Source of the DNA: Phycomyces blakesleeanus NRRL 1555(-)
Taxonomy: Eukaryota; Mucoromycota; Mucoromycetes; Mucorales; Phycomycetaceae
Reading direction: 5' to 3'
Assembly (NCBI RefSeq): GCF_001638985.1
Contig: NW_017265138.1
Span: forward strand, 1,116,001-1,180,000
DNA length: 64,000 nt
In this document: in pieces, positions 43,006-54,320 of the stretch
Layout of the letters: each line of letters opens with the position of its first letter
How positions within the stretch are numbered: the stretch's first letter is position 1
Position numbers and translations under genes: made by a program
The notes under the pieces: generated by a model
What the model was told of the DNA's origin: nothing
The model's input: the letters and a program-made list of their open reading frames with translations, nothing else
Databases searched by the model: none

Positions 43006-43086
43006 CGAGTATATTGAGTCAAGTCTATCAAGATTGATCAATAGTACTGTTTTTCTCTTATTTTTCTCTTATTGATTTTATTATTT

Positions 43087-45893
43087 TTAATTGCTAGGCT
43101 TGTAGCTAACCCATCTAGCCTTTTTCTTGGCTTTGGGCTTTGACGAAACAATGGGGTGTCTATTTGAATTGAGTGAAGGTGGGGCGGCACTTATAGCAAT
43201 TGGTTGCTGAGTAGGCGAAAGAGTAAAATGAGCAGAGATAGAGAAAGGAAAAGGCAACGTTGAATAAGTAGTAGAAAAAACAGGAAAGATAGGCGGTTGA
43301 GACAAGCTGGCATTGATATTTATGCTTTGAGAAGCATTGTTGGTAGCCATGAGTAATTGCATTTATGAATTTAAACACTGTTGCTGAATCATGAGGATTT
43401 TTATATTCTTAGCCAATTGCTGTGTCGTGTTCATCAGAAGCCAATTCTGCTGGTTGCTTTATTCAATGAAGTTGTTAAAAGAGTTTTCATTTTTCTCAAA
43501 TCAGCTGTCTTGCTGTTGCTGCAATTGTATGATCTGATGATTTACTTCTGTCACTCTGTTGGCTACCTCTTTGTTTGTATTGACAATGTTAGGAACAAAA
43601 CTTTTGTACTCTTCTAGTCTACTAATAGAAGAGCTGGTAATGGCAGCTACAATATCCTCTTGGAACATTCTGAAGCTGTTACTTGAGAACGGAAGGTTTC
43701 TTGTGTTGATGTGTTTGTTTTCTTTGTTCAAGTACAAGTAAACGGCTGCATCTTGTAAGATTATTCTTCTGCATTGTATCAAGAGTCGTAAAAATCCATG
43801 CTTTGTTGTATTGATACTGCTTTGAGTTGCTCTTTTCTTTCCTTTTCTCTTTTTTTCTTTCGACTGCAATCTTCCATCTTCCTCCACAAATTCTACAGAA
43901 TCTGCTTCTTCATCTATCTCCAAATTTATGATGTTTTCATCCTCATCCTCATTCTCATCAACTTCATTCATCTCTTTCTCACAGACAGCTACCCACTTTG
44001 CATTACCAACACCGAAATAGTCTTCAATCCAAGGAAATACCATCTTTTGTAATTCCATTGGCAGTGACACGCCATTTCTTGCCAGTGAGAAAGGCTTTTC
44101 CCAAAAGCCAGTCGTACTTCTGGCAAAAGAAGATGGAAGTTTACCCAAGTAATGGGTTTCCAAATGACTAAGTTGATCCTTTCATCCTCTTCCTCACTTG
44201 ATCAGATCAAAAGGTATCCCTAAGTCCTCAGCTTCCATTGACCCAGCGTGACGGCCACCGTGCGTTACTCATGTGGTGTATATCTCATCATCTGCAAATG
44301 TCTTTTTTGCAGTTTTCCATTGAGATGTGCCAGTTAAACTCTTCTCAGGGCTGGTACGTCTACGCAATACCTTCCAGTTCTGCCATCTGTTTTTGTTCAA
44401 GAAGTCACCACTGGTCTATAATTTTTATCAAGAAAGCTAGAAATTATTTTAAAAAAGTCCCTTTTTTTTGGCTGTTCAACCTACTTGAAGCAAACTGAAC
44501 ATAAAAAAGGCAAATGCACCAAAAGGATATCTGAATATGTTTTCATGACGCATGACACATGCAAATTTGACTTCTCCTTCCTTTAGAGACTTGCCCTTGT
44601 CTAGACTAAAAACCAAAGCAAGAGCCTGTTGCATTCCTTTGTGCTGTTTCTTTGGAATGATTGTGCAAAAGCAATCCACAAAGTTTAAATTTCTCCAATC
44701 TTGATTCCTAAGTAGCATATGGTGGCAAAAAGAGATAGAAAACATCTCATGCAAGCCTGATTTGCTGTCAGAAGTCCAAAGGCTCTTGAGGATTCTTATA
44801 AGTTTGCCAGACTTATAAGAGTTCCGAATCACAAAATGGGCTGCTCTATCTACGTTTGTTTGTACTTGGTCGTAAACAAGGTTGTGTTCATACTTCTTGA
44901 TCAATTCTATTACTTCTTTAGTCTTCTTGGGAGATGGCCATCCAGCTTCTCAGCACTCGGACTGGAATTCATGCAAGAACATCAAGACTTTCTTGTATTG
45001 ATTGACAGATTCAATACCTAAAGGAGCTTCAATAACTTTCTGACTACCGTTCTTGTTAGAAGGAGCATTCTCAGCAACTATAAAAATGGGTTGATGATTA
45101 AGTATAATTGATGGATTTTTTTTATGTATTTCATGCAATTTTGTATTACTTTGGAGCAAAGTCAATTGTCTTTCTTCATTATCTTCTGTTCTTAAGCCAA
45201 TTTATGTTCTAACATCAGTCTCTACTGAAACACTTTTCATATATGTTCGCTTGAAAACAAATTCTTTGAAGAAGATAATAACAAATTCAGTGGGCCCAAC
45301 AGTGTATGGATACTAAAGATCAACAGGATATCTGTGTTGGTTTTTTTCGCAAAAGTCCTTCAATTTAAGCAACATTAAAAAATGAATACAATGAATACAA
45401 TATAGATTTTTATTCTATTGAGTTGAGATATACCTTCCAAAGTTCTAAGGGCATTCTGTAAATTGTGGCAGTTCTGACACGTACTTTCATTGGCAAAGCC
45501 TTAAGTGCAAGCTCAAACTCAGACATATTGATTGACGAGCTACTTTGAAGAGCAACAAAGGCATTTGAGCTGACAGAAGTAGACAAATTGGCTGAACTGA
45601 ACGATTCAGCTGTTGAATTTTCAACCAGCATAATCCTTTTCAATGATCAACCTCTATGAGCTTTCTTAGGCATCTCTTCAGAAATTGCAGCAATACTAGT
45701 AGACTATAAAGATATATTGTTAATATTGGTGTGCATTTTTTTGCATATAATCTATTGTCTGTTTTGTTTATACTTAAATTCCACTAAAAATCTCAGCTTC
45801 GTGTTGCTCAATTAAATGCTCTAGTTCTTCTAAATCATACTTGTTAACAAAGCGTCTCTTAAAAGCAGTGATATTAGCAGGCAAGGGCAACAT
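43087..45893 (-). pseudogene. Crypton-type tyrosine recombinase pseudogene
   Basis: Starts at ATG 45893 (MLPLPANITAFKRRFVNKYD). After an intron comes a Ser-rich segment ending ATIYRMPLELWK (45431), then a GTATAT donor. The long body contains FFKEFVFKRTYMKSVS. Then comes the Ndc10-like DNA-binding region, with HKGMQQALALVFSLDKGKSL and VKFACVMRHENIFRYPFGAF. The recombinase end has THGGRHAGS (HxxR) and ETHYLGKLPSSFAR (Tyr nucleophile). A helical segment with RLLIQCRRIILQDAAVYLYL follows. The C-terminal part ends KARWVSYKPSN at 43087. Stops occur before THGGR, at two sites in LIK(stop)GRG(stop)KD, and in the C-terminal part. Dead, but nearly full length. Confidence 0.75.
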
Positions 45894-46841
45894 AATAAAT
45901 AAGTTTTTGAAAGAAAAAGAAAATTTCTATATTAAAAGTTAATCAAACTGTGGGCAAACTAGTAATTTCAACTTGCAAGTTGATAATACTAGAAAGTTCC
46001 AGCAGAATTAATAGTATTCTCAACTCGACTTTCAGTTTTGTTGTGGTAGTTGAAGTTGAAGAAGTTTTTAAGAGGAAGAATTGAAGATTTGAGATTAGGA
46101 ACGAAGATTTGTGAGAACTTGTGTAGGTTTTGTTTATTGAGAAAAGATTTTGTATCAAAGTTTGACCAGGTTCCTACACTGAACTACTATGGCTATTTAT
46201 ATTATTTTGGATTGGGAAAATTATATGACTGGGGTCAGATAATCAATCCTATCTGAGCCTTAATCAGAGCAACGTGATCTTGGGATAATTAATGCATAAT
46301 TAATTATATAAATGTGTGTAGTCCCAATGAAGTATTAACATCGAAAGTAAATGTGTTTATGAGTTATAATTATGCTTATAATAATCCACTGATGTATCCC
46401 ATATTATAGTGATATCATCATATGAAATATAATCACTATTATGCATGCTAAACCTGTGTGTTAAATAATAAAGTAATTGGTAGACACCTTTGACTGGAAT
46501 AGCTGAGGCCTTATATTATTTCCTTCAGACTTATTCTCAATTACAGCAGTAGTCAATACTCATTTATAACAAGTTTAATCAACTTGCTACTACCATATTT
46601 GGAAATTTCGGAGTAAAAATAAAGACATTTCATTGGAGGATCCCATTTTTTATTTCCAAAAAAAAATAAAATGAGTTACAATACTGTAGTGTTTATAAGT
46701 CTCGCACATACAGTACTAGATGACTTTAAAACCTAGTAGAAAAAAATCAACTATGCTATATCACATTATTCCAGTACCGTTTGCCCATATATACATATCA
46801 GTATTTTTCTACTTTTTTCCTGTGATATGTATGATACATAC
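45894..46841. other. AT-rich region, nothing assigned
   Basis: This contains the Crypton upstream region and whatever truncated the gene A remnant that follows. Small palindromes (TTAATTATGCATTAATT-like near 46280) are present. No gene is supported. Confidence 0.4.
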
Positions 46842-47119
46842 ATAGACTTTTGTTTTGTTGACTGATTTTGCATTAGAAGCTATGGTGGGAGAACCAGCTA
46901 CATTTATTTCCATGCTCACAGGAGCAACAACATGCATGAAAGCCATAGGCTGACTCTGCAAAACAGCAGATACAGAAGTGTTTGAAGTTTTTACTTTGAT
47001 ATCAACAACATCTTTCATGACAGTGGTCATGCCACAATGCAAGATGGCAAGAGAGTTTGTCATCTCTCTTTCAGCAGGAGTGCATTGAGTGGGATAGCTT
47101 TTATTTTAGTTAGACATAT
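46842..47119 (-). pseudogene. Gene A-like first exon, copy 4 (truncated)
   Basis: ATG at 47119 is followed by a stop at codon 4 and then a frame with CTPAEREMTNSLAILHCGMT and KDVVDIKVKTSNTSVSA. This recalls the helical first exon of the A genes. It ends at a GTATGTATC donor at 46841. No later A exons are found to the left. A gene C paralogue lies divergently, about 0.5 kb to the right, as in copies 1 and 2. The assignment rests mainly on this context. Confidence 0.45.
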
Positions 47120-47639
47120 TCTATTAATTTAAAAATATAAATTCAAATATGTATTAACTGTTAATGCTTTTATATTCTTTGAATAAATTTCTATTATACA
47201 CTACAATTATATTTATTATCAAACATACCAAAATAAAAGACAGAAAAAGATGGGGAGATAGAGAGAGAAAGTGTGAGTATAAGTAAGAATAATTGTAAGA
47301 GTGCGTGAGCAAGGGTGAGTAAAATTGTAGCAAAAACGTATATTTATATTTCTAAAAAAAAGGATGTCTAGTCTTGATTGATCTTGGTTAAAAGAATATA
47401 TCTAAAGTAACTTCTTGTACACACACTGTGTAAATTGATACAAAGATTGCTTTTAGATACTACACCATTATATCTATTATGCGTTTTGGATATTTTTTTT
47501 GAGTTTCATTTTTTTTAATTACCTATTTTGTTTTTTTTGTATTTTATTTACTTATTTTTTTTATTTTTCCATATTTTTCCATATTTTTCCTTATCGACCA
47601 TTTTCTTTTCTTTTCTTTCTCTTTCTGATTTTTGTTATA

Positions 47640-48710
47640 ACTGTGAATTTTACTGGTAAGATACATTCTTCTTAAAAATACTTCTGTACAGACAACAACA
47701 AGATTAACACATTCTGTTGTCATAGATACATATATACTCTCTTAGTGTTTTACTATATTCGCAAACTTTTTTGGTAACATATCTTCTTTTTTTTTAAAGC
47801 AATTCTTTTCTTCAAATGTAACTAAATAATAGTTATTATTTCAGTTGTCATAGATACTAGCGTGTTTTTTCCTTCTGATGTATTCTTTTTACAATGGCCA
47901 TCCGGATTAGTCCAGGTTAGTAACTATACTTCATGTCATCATCCTATAAAATTATTCTGACTTTTCTCCTTCTTTTTTATAGACAATATCGCCAAAAATA
48001 TTCCCTACAATTAAACAAGACCATCAACACGGTAATATTTTATTTTTTATTTACTTTTAATATTTATCTGACAGAATATAATTTTTATTACAAATGAATG
48101 TTTATCTGCCAAACACGCAATGAATCAAGAACCTCTATCTCTTGGCGCCATCATTAACATGGTAAGACTTCTTCTTTTATTCTCTTAATATGTATGATAG
48201 TATTATTTATACTGTATATTAATATATGTTTTTTACTAAAGGTTATATCAACTCTTGACAAGTATTATCTAGGTCTACAAATAAATTGACTTTCTTCAGG
48301 TACATTCATTACATATTCTGTCACCCAATTCACTCAAACTAACTTCTCTATATTATTTTCATTGTTAAAGAAATTATACTTGACGCAATGCCTCGAACTC
48401 TCAAAGTTCTATTTTTATCTTCTTCAGTCATTATATTATATGTATCCTCAAATTAATATATCACTTACAGCATGTAAATATTTAAATACATATCTAATTT
48501 CTCTTCTATTATGTTAAATAATATTTGTACCAAAGATAACTACTAAATATGAGAATTTACAAACATTATATATAAAGCACTGCTTGATTTGAGTTATATG
48601 AAGAATACCGGTGAAGACGGCCCAAGATATATACTATTATTCCAATACTATCAACCTAGAATCATTCTATTTTTTCTAATAAATACAAAATTAAACTATA
48701 ATTCAAACCA
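47640..48710 (+). pseudogene. Gene C of C-A-B element, copy 4 (mini-exon gene)
   Basis: Blocks match copy 2 one by one: a block ending TTTTTTG|GTAACATATCTTC, exon to 47915 (ending GGATTAGTCCAG|GT), exon 47983-48031 (49 nt), exon 48094-48161 (68 nt) and exon near 48241-48299. In the same phase it reads FFPSDVFFLQWPSGLVQ, then TISPKIFPTIKQDHQH, then DECLSAKHAMNQEPLSLGAI, then YLGLQIN with a stop. The acceptor before 48094 is mutated (CAA instead of CAG/TAG), so splicing is probably lost. A tail similar to copy 2 ends near 48710. Confidence 0.5.
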
Positions 48711-49566
48711 ATCATAATTGAATATCAAGTAATTAGGTGAGCAGATAATCTATGACTTCATAATAAAGAGTGTTAATGATTGGCTTATAAGCAAGAAAAA
48801 GTCCATGGTTCTAACTATTCACTCAGACATAGTTCAACAATACACATGTAATGTAGTACCTGATTATTAACCTTTAATATGGAAACAAATTGTATTACAG
48901 CAAAAAACAAAGTTTGAAATAAAGTTTTCTTGGTACTCTATTATATACAAGGATATAAAATTACTATTGACCCCAACTTCACTAATGCTATCGAACTTTA
49001 CACTTGTAGATAGCAGGTCTGTGCATATGTAACCAGATCAGCTTTGGTACCAGTGGAAATAGGCAAAATCCCACTGTAAAATGTGGAATATTCACAATAG
49101 TATGCCTGAATTTCTCTGTGTGTATTTATTATTATTTTTCTAGTGATAGCTTAACAAAAGTAGAATAGAAACCAAAACAGACATTTATAATGAATGAGTA
49201 GGTTTAGAAAAGATATAAAAGAGGGTGTTATTTCATTCAATAAAAGTTATCTATCTTTCTATCCTCTTTTTATTCTTTTATCTTCATTTAGGATTCCCAG
49301 CAGGTTTGATCACCTCGGGAGATTTTCGATATCAAATTTGGAAATATTTTACTCACATACATTTTGATTGGTTTATATAACTCAGATTAATTGGAATATC
49401 AAATTTGACCCATTTTATGAGACTTGTCAACTACATAAGATAATTTTAAAAGGGCAAGTATCCATAAATAGACTCTCTCAATATTTTGGCAAAACCAAAA
49501 AATGACTTAGTAAAAATCACAATTTTTTTATTGAATAATTTTTTTTATTAATAAAGATAAAAAAAA
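48711..49566. other. AT-rich region, nothing certain
   Basis: A TATA-like tract GATATAAAAGAGGG near 49215, followed by a T-rich stretch to CCCAGCAGG at 49302, could be part of a retroelement end. No duplication or second copy was seen, so it is not called. Confidence 0.35.
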
Positions 49567-52500
49567 TCAATATTGTCGATTCGAAAACAAGAAAACAAAG
49601 AACCAGTAGGAGCCAAATTTACTGAGATTGATGACAAGCTTATTGTTAAATTCTGTGTGCATATCAAGCTTACATACAATCTTCAGCTGATCGAGTGGAG
49701 TAGATGCATCATTGGAAACCCTTTGTGCAAGAAGGTAGTTGTTAACTTGAGCGTGGGGACTACTCTCAACTCGATAGTGTTCTACTCTCAAAGAGGAGAC
49801 CTTTCCAATAAATGGATGGGCATGTTGGTCTCTACTCTCCTTGAGCATGAACATTGCAAAGGTATTGTCACAGAGTGCTTTTGCTGTAATGTCATCAGTG
49901 TCGTTATTATCAACAAAGTCTCTTGATTCACCAAACAGGATATTCTTAACATTGTCGTTAAAGTTTTCTTTAAGAAATTCTGCTGTGGAATTACCATACT
50001 TCTCTCTCATTTTGTCCTTGCTCACCTATGAACCACCATCAATGATGTGTCTCATTGCAGATTGCTTGGCAAACTTGAGACATACATCTCTTGAGGTGTT
50101 TAACCTATTGGTATGCATTAAGTGTTCATGGATGTGTTTGTTAAACTGCTCATCTTTTTTGGTCTCATAGTGTAGAGCAGTTCCAAATCTTTGTAAATCA
50201 TTGGGCAGATGTGTGAGCAGATGAATCTTGGGCTTCAAAGAATATGGATTATGTCCTTCGATTTCACAGGTAATGTCATAATGATGCAGTTCTTGGATAA
50301 GGCTTGTAACTACCTTTTCAACTTCGTTGATATATATATTATAATCATACCTTACTGCTCTAACAAACACCAAGGAGCAAAGATGGCCAAGACGGACAAA
50401 AGATGGAGTTATAAGAGAGAGTATACTATCATTTGCAAATTCTGTAACAAAGATAGTGGGTAGAATTTGCAGAAGAACTTTGTAATCCCTCCCAAGGAAT
50501 GAGTCACAGTGTTATAACTCTTGAGTGAACTTTCTTGACATTTCTTGAGAGTTTTTATAATCCTTGAGGGCTTTGGACAATCTAGCCATTTGGTTAGGAT
50601 TTTTTTAGTACAACTTTTACCAAATCATTGACTAGATACTTAGCAACTCCAAGAAGTATGTTATGCAGAACTTCAACCAGGGTATCTGTCGATGGATTGA
50701 ATGACTAGTTCCAACAATGCATCTGTTGCCCTATTTGTGAAGCATAGGTCACTTGCTATCAGAGCATTTCCAGTCAAAGGAGTATCTGGAATAGTCGATC
50801 CACGTCCCAAAGTAGACGCAGCAGCAAGATAGTATGCCTTTGTTCTTGCTGTGTGTCTATCAGTATAATACAAAGAGCTTTGGAGGTTGGGCATGGATCT
50901 TTGTAAATGGACATAACATTTGTGGCATGGGTACAGAGTTGTCGGCATGCACAAAACATATAGTTCAGAATGGCATGGAGTGTCTGCTTCGATCCAAAGG
51001 AGTGGTGATGCTACTAAGACGTTTTTGTTGTCTTTGGCAGAGAACATCACCAGTCTGTTTTTGAGCCTTTTGAAATCTTCAACAATTTTAGGCAACAAGG
51101 ACATCCCACTTGCCCCCTTTTTCTTGGGAATAGCAGAGAGAAAGTGGATGCTTTCAATTGAAGACCTCTCTTCGTAGGAGGGAGCAGCAAACTTCATTGA
51201 CCAGCTTTCATACGGGTTATATTGCTTTAATTGGTTTTCAGAGGTGTCGTTGGTGAAAAGTATAATGGGCGATATCCTCACCTTGTAAAACAACTTTGGA
51301 TCAATTGGCTTTCTAGTTTCGTCTAGTACGTGCCGTTTTAAGAAATGAGGCTCTTCCAGCAAGGACTTGTGCCTGGGAATCAAATGAAAGATTTTCCCAG
51401 GTGAGATGCTGTAGCATAGGGCAACATCAACAGGGGTCGAGTCAACACCGAGAAGAGCTTCAAGCTTTATGCTAGTAGATTCAACTTTGATACCAATGAA
51501 CTGACCACCATCCAGAATATAAACCATGTAGCCTTGAACAAAAACGGCTGAGTTATCCATGGTATGGAATGATTCTACTAGGAAAAGGGATGGAGTAGAA
51601 CCATTCATAAAGTTAACAATATCACCAGACCAAAAATCTATGCTGTTGTGGGTGAACATAGGTTGTTGATAGTACCAATGTGTTCTTCACTTTTCGCCTT
51701 GTTGTAGACAAATGGACTGGTTAGGAGTGCGGTCAGGGAGGGAAAACATGTTTCTTGCTTTCTTGGGGTTGGCAGCAAGAAACTGGACGTGGTCTGAAGG
51801 CAAGTTGATATAAGCAGACGTGGTCTTGTTTTCCGGCAACTGGATATCAACTTTTGTGGACGGAAATACAGGAATCTTCGACTTTTTTCTGGTCTGATAG
51901 TTCAAGAGGGCATCCAAATGAGGTCACTTGAACGGGGACTTCTTTTGGATAGCTTCCTCATGAAGCTTAAGGACAAGACTTATGGTCAACAGGATCTTTT
52001 TCAAGATCCTGCGAGATACCATATCATTATTGCCATCAACAAAGGCAAGCAGTAACATAAACTGGAGATCCAGGAATGGGTGGGTGTCTGATATATACTG
52101 GTTCCATGTCGTATGCGATCCAGTTGCTTCTCCCAGTAAATCGAGATCTGCATCCAACAATGAGCTGGTATTGGATGCAGAAGACAACATACTATTTCTT
52201 ATATGCATGTATAGGTGGTTGCCTGGACTTGGACTTTCAAAGGGGCTAGTGTCCTCATCCATCTCGATAATACTTTCACTGGCATTGAGTTCAATCTCAC
52301 TAACATTATCGTCACCATCACTGTTCATGTCATCAACATCGCTGCTGTCGTCATCCTCCAAATCGGATTCAACGTGTAGGTCTTTGTTAACAGAATCGTC
52401 ATTGTGATCAGGGGCAGTCGGCTTGGCAGTGTTCGTGGTCTGTCTTTGTGACACTAGGTTTCTATTGGCATATTGAGGGCCAATATTGTTAGCAATATGA

Positions 52501-52703
52501 GTTGCTAACTTATGATATTTGGTAAGGTGGCGTTGTAGATTCCATACGCAATTGAAATCTTTTCCACAAAGTGAGCAGATCTTTCCAATATTGTCAAAGG
52601 CAAAATTGTATTGACCTGGTCCTTTGGGAGCAGAAACTACCACCCTAAAATTTTTTGGGTAATTAATAATATGCTGCATCACAGGGCTTTCGTGATGCAA
52701 CAT
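49567..52703 (-). pseudogene. CACTA-like transposase of a second family, with C2H2 finger
   Basis: The start chosen is Met at 52703. An N-terminal zinc finger CSLCGKDFNCVWNLQRHLTK (C2H2 type) is followed by an acidic region (ESDLEDDDSSDVDDMNSDGD). Stops at the ends of KKSPFK and QQGEK interrupt an otherwise single frame. The core (51659-50673) has LFTNDTSENQLKQYNPYESW (first Asp block), IEADTPCHSELYVL (second Asp block) and CHKCYV. A frameshift near 50672 leads to VEVLHNILLGVAKYL, the position of the third catalytic block. The remaining part (to 49567) includes KPKIHLLTHLPNDL and HYETKKDEQFNKH. Its motifs differ from the B genes, so it belongs to another CACTA-like family. Confidence 0.75.
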
Positions 52704-53823
52704 ATTATCTAACGTGATAATGGAGTATAGACGACCACCATATATTTATTTACTTCTGCATCTTGAAACAACAAGTCAATTTCTTTCAGGAACCAATGAA
52801 AAGTGTTATTCATGTAACCAGTAATAAGCGTATAATGGTCTTCAAAAACCAATGAAATTCATTAATTTGTTACAGTATAGCTTAACACAAAAAATAAACA
52901 TTGAGTGCTTTTTTTTTGTTTCATACAACTTTTTTCATTTTTCTAAAGATCAGGCAACAAATGGCACATGATCTTGCTACTCATTAGCTAATTATACTAC
53001 AGATCAACTCTGATCCTCTCACATGATTAAGATCTTAAAAGATATTGCTAATGATGTGATTCTATTACGAGTTCTGATTAATAAAATCTAATTGAAGTAT
53101 AATAGGGCATGTGAATTCTTGACATAAAGAGGTATGTAAAGAATCTTGCTTGTATACTGATTTTATCCTTACTAATATAAACATATGTCTTCTTCTTTTT
53201 TGCTTTGTTTTAGATGACTTACCACATATTAATTGAATCTAAAACAAAAACAAAAACAAAAAAAAACATAGTAATCTTCATCAAAAGTCCATGTACTAAT
53301 GACCTTTGTTTTTTTTTGCAGGTTTGACATTTTTGCTTGGATTTGAAACTTGTCCTTCCAATAGCTTCTTTGCTTTTATTTTAAAAGCATTAATATGGTT
53401 TTTGCTTTCAAACATGCAATTGGGTTTTTCAAAATTCTACTTGCTTTTGTTTCTGAAAATATTCTAAGAATAGCTATTAAATATTTCTAGCTGCTAGTGC
53501 AAGATACCTACCCTACAGTAGCAGCTACTGCAGGGTAGGTATGGGAAGCCTAAAATTATCTACCTCCAATATTTTCAACCCATAAAAATAAATAAAATCA
53601 TATTTTACTAGTTAATTTTTTTTTTGCAATCCCATTTATCAATTTTGCGATTCTTTCGGACCTGAAACTTCAATGAAAAAGCTATTCCCAAAATGATAAC
53701 ATAAACTCACAGGCTGAATTACAAAGTTGTTACACGAAAAAATCTGGCATGGTGATTAATTTTGGCTGTGTTATAGCATTGGAAGAACAATCTAGATCGA
53801 AAATGACAAAAGCTTGACCAATT
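52704..53823. other. AT-rich region with one strong hairpin
   Basis: No gene is supported. A 39-bp near-perfect inverted repeat is present at 53504-53542. The last ~100 bp may be the start of an older LTR into which the solo LTR at 53824 inserted. Confidence 0.4.
53504..53542. repeat. 39-bp near-perfect hairpin
   Basis: ATACCTACCCTACAGTAGC, one A, then GCTACTGCAGGGTAGGTAT: a 19-bp stem with a single mismatch and a one-base loop. Confidence 0.85.
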
Positions 53824-54135
53824 TGTCGGACATTATTTTGATGAATCCGTAAAATCTGAAGATAGTTAACCGCAGTACTTCTTTATACGCAGTAATATCT
53901 TCCTGAGCATTAACCGCAGTATAATGACTATTTCTTTAATTAAATATAAATAATAACTACTGCGGATAATGCGCAGTATTAGTTTAGAAAACTATATAAG
54001 ACAATTCAATTCATATCAATAAAAAGTATCTTTTTATCCTCTCATTGATTTTACGTATACTCCTTGATCCCCAGTGGGTTTGACCTTTTGACTTTGTTAT
54101 AGTAAAAGGAAGACCAACCCAGATTGGGAACGACA
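53824..54135 (+). mobile_element. Solo LTR of a gypsy subfamily
   Basis: 312 bp, begins TGTCGGACATTATTTTGATG and ends GGGAACGACA, i.e. the same ends as the G1/G2 LTR. The body is shorter and divergent. A 4-bp direct repeat AATT flanks it (53820-53823 and 54136-54139). It lies 5' of a further LTR-like end and tRNA-Phe. Confidence 0.85.
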
Positions 54136-54139
54136 AATT

Positions 54140-54192
54140 CAGCTACATTTTACAGTGAATTAAAAGACAGACTAGATCAGAAACGACATAAT
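54140..54192 (+). repeat. LTR end remnant, 3' of tRNA-Phe
   Basis: ACTAGATCAGAAACGACA (ending at 54190) resembles the 3' end of the gypsy LTRs. It ends about 15 bp from the tRNA 3' end. Confidence 0.5.
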
Positions 54193-54205
54193 AATGCAAA
54201 AGAGA

Positions 54206-54278
54206 TGCCACAAGTGTGGATTGAACACACGACCTTTAGATCTTCAGTCTAACGCTCTCCCAGCTGAGCTATTGCGGC
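54206..54278 (-). tRNA. tRNA-Phe (GAA)
   Basis: A full cloverleaf fits on the minus strand: acceptor GCCGCAA with TTGTGGC and discriminator A, D arm GCTC/GAGC, anticodon stem TTAGA/TCTAA with loop CTGAAGA (GAA), and T arm GTGTG/CACAC with TTCAATC. 73 bases, no intron. Confidence 0.94.
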
Positions 54279-54320
54279 GTACACTGTGGTGACACAAATG
54301 TTGTAAAAATAAGGCGCTTT

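Larger units (their letters stand above)
40159..43085 (+). repeat. tRNA-linked repeat, copy 2 (upstream of tRNA-Glu), interrupted
   Basis: It begins TAACAAAATTTTGGTTGTCC at 40159, again 43 bases upstream of the tRNA 5' end. The body is split into 40159-40350, 42094-42462 and 43006-43085 by a LINE and a solo LTR, each with its own target duplication. The three pieces together match copies 1 and 3 colinearly. The far end stops where the Crypton remnant begins. Confidence 0.85.

Noticed and set aside
46842..52703. Combining the gene A/C remnant at 47 kb and the transposase at 50-52.7 kb into one C-A-B element
   Set aside because: The transposase belongs to another family and its 3' end faces gene C, not gene A, unlike the three true copies.
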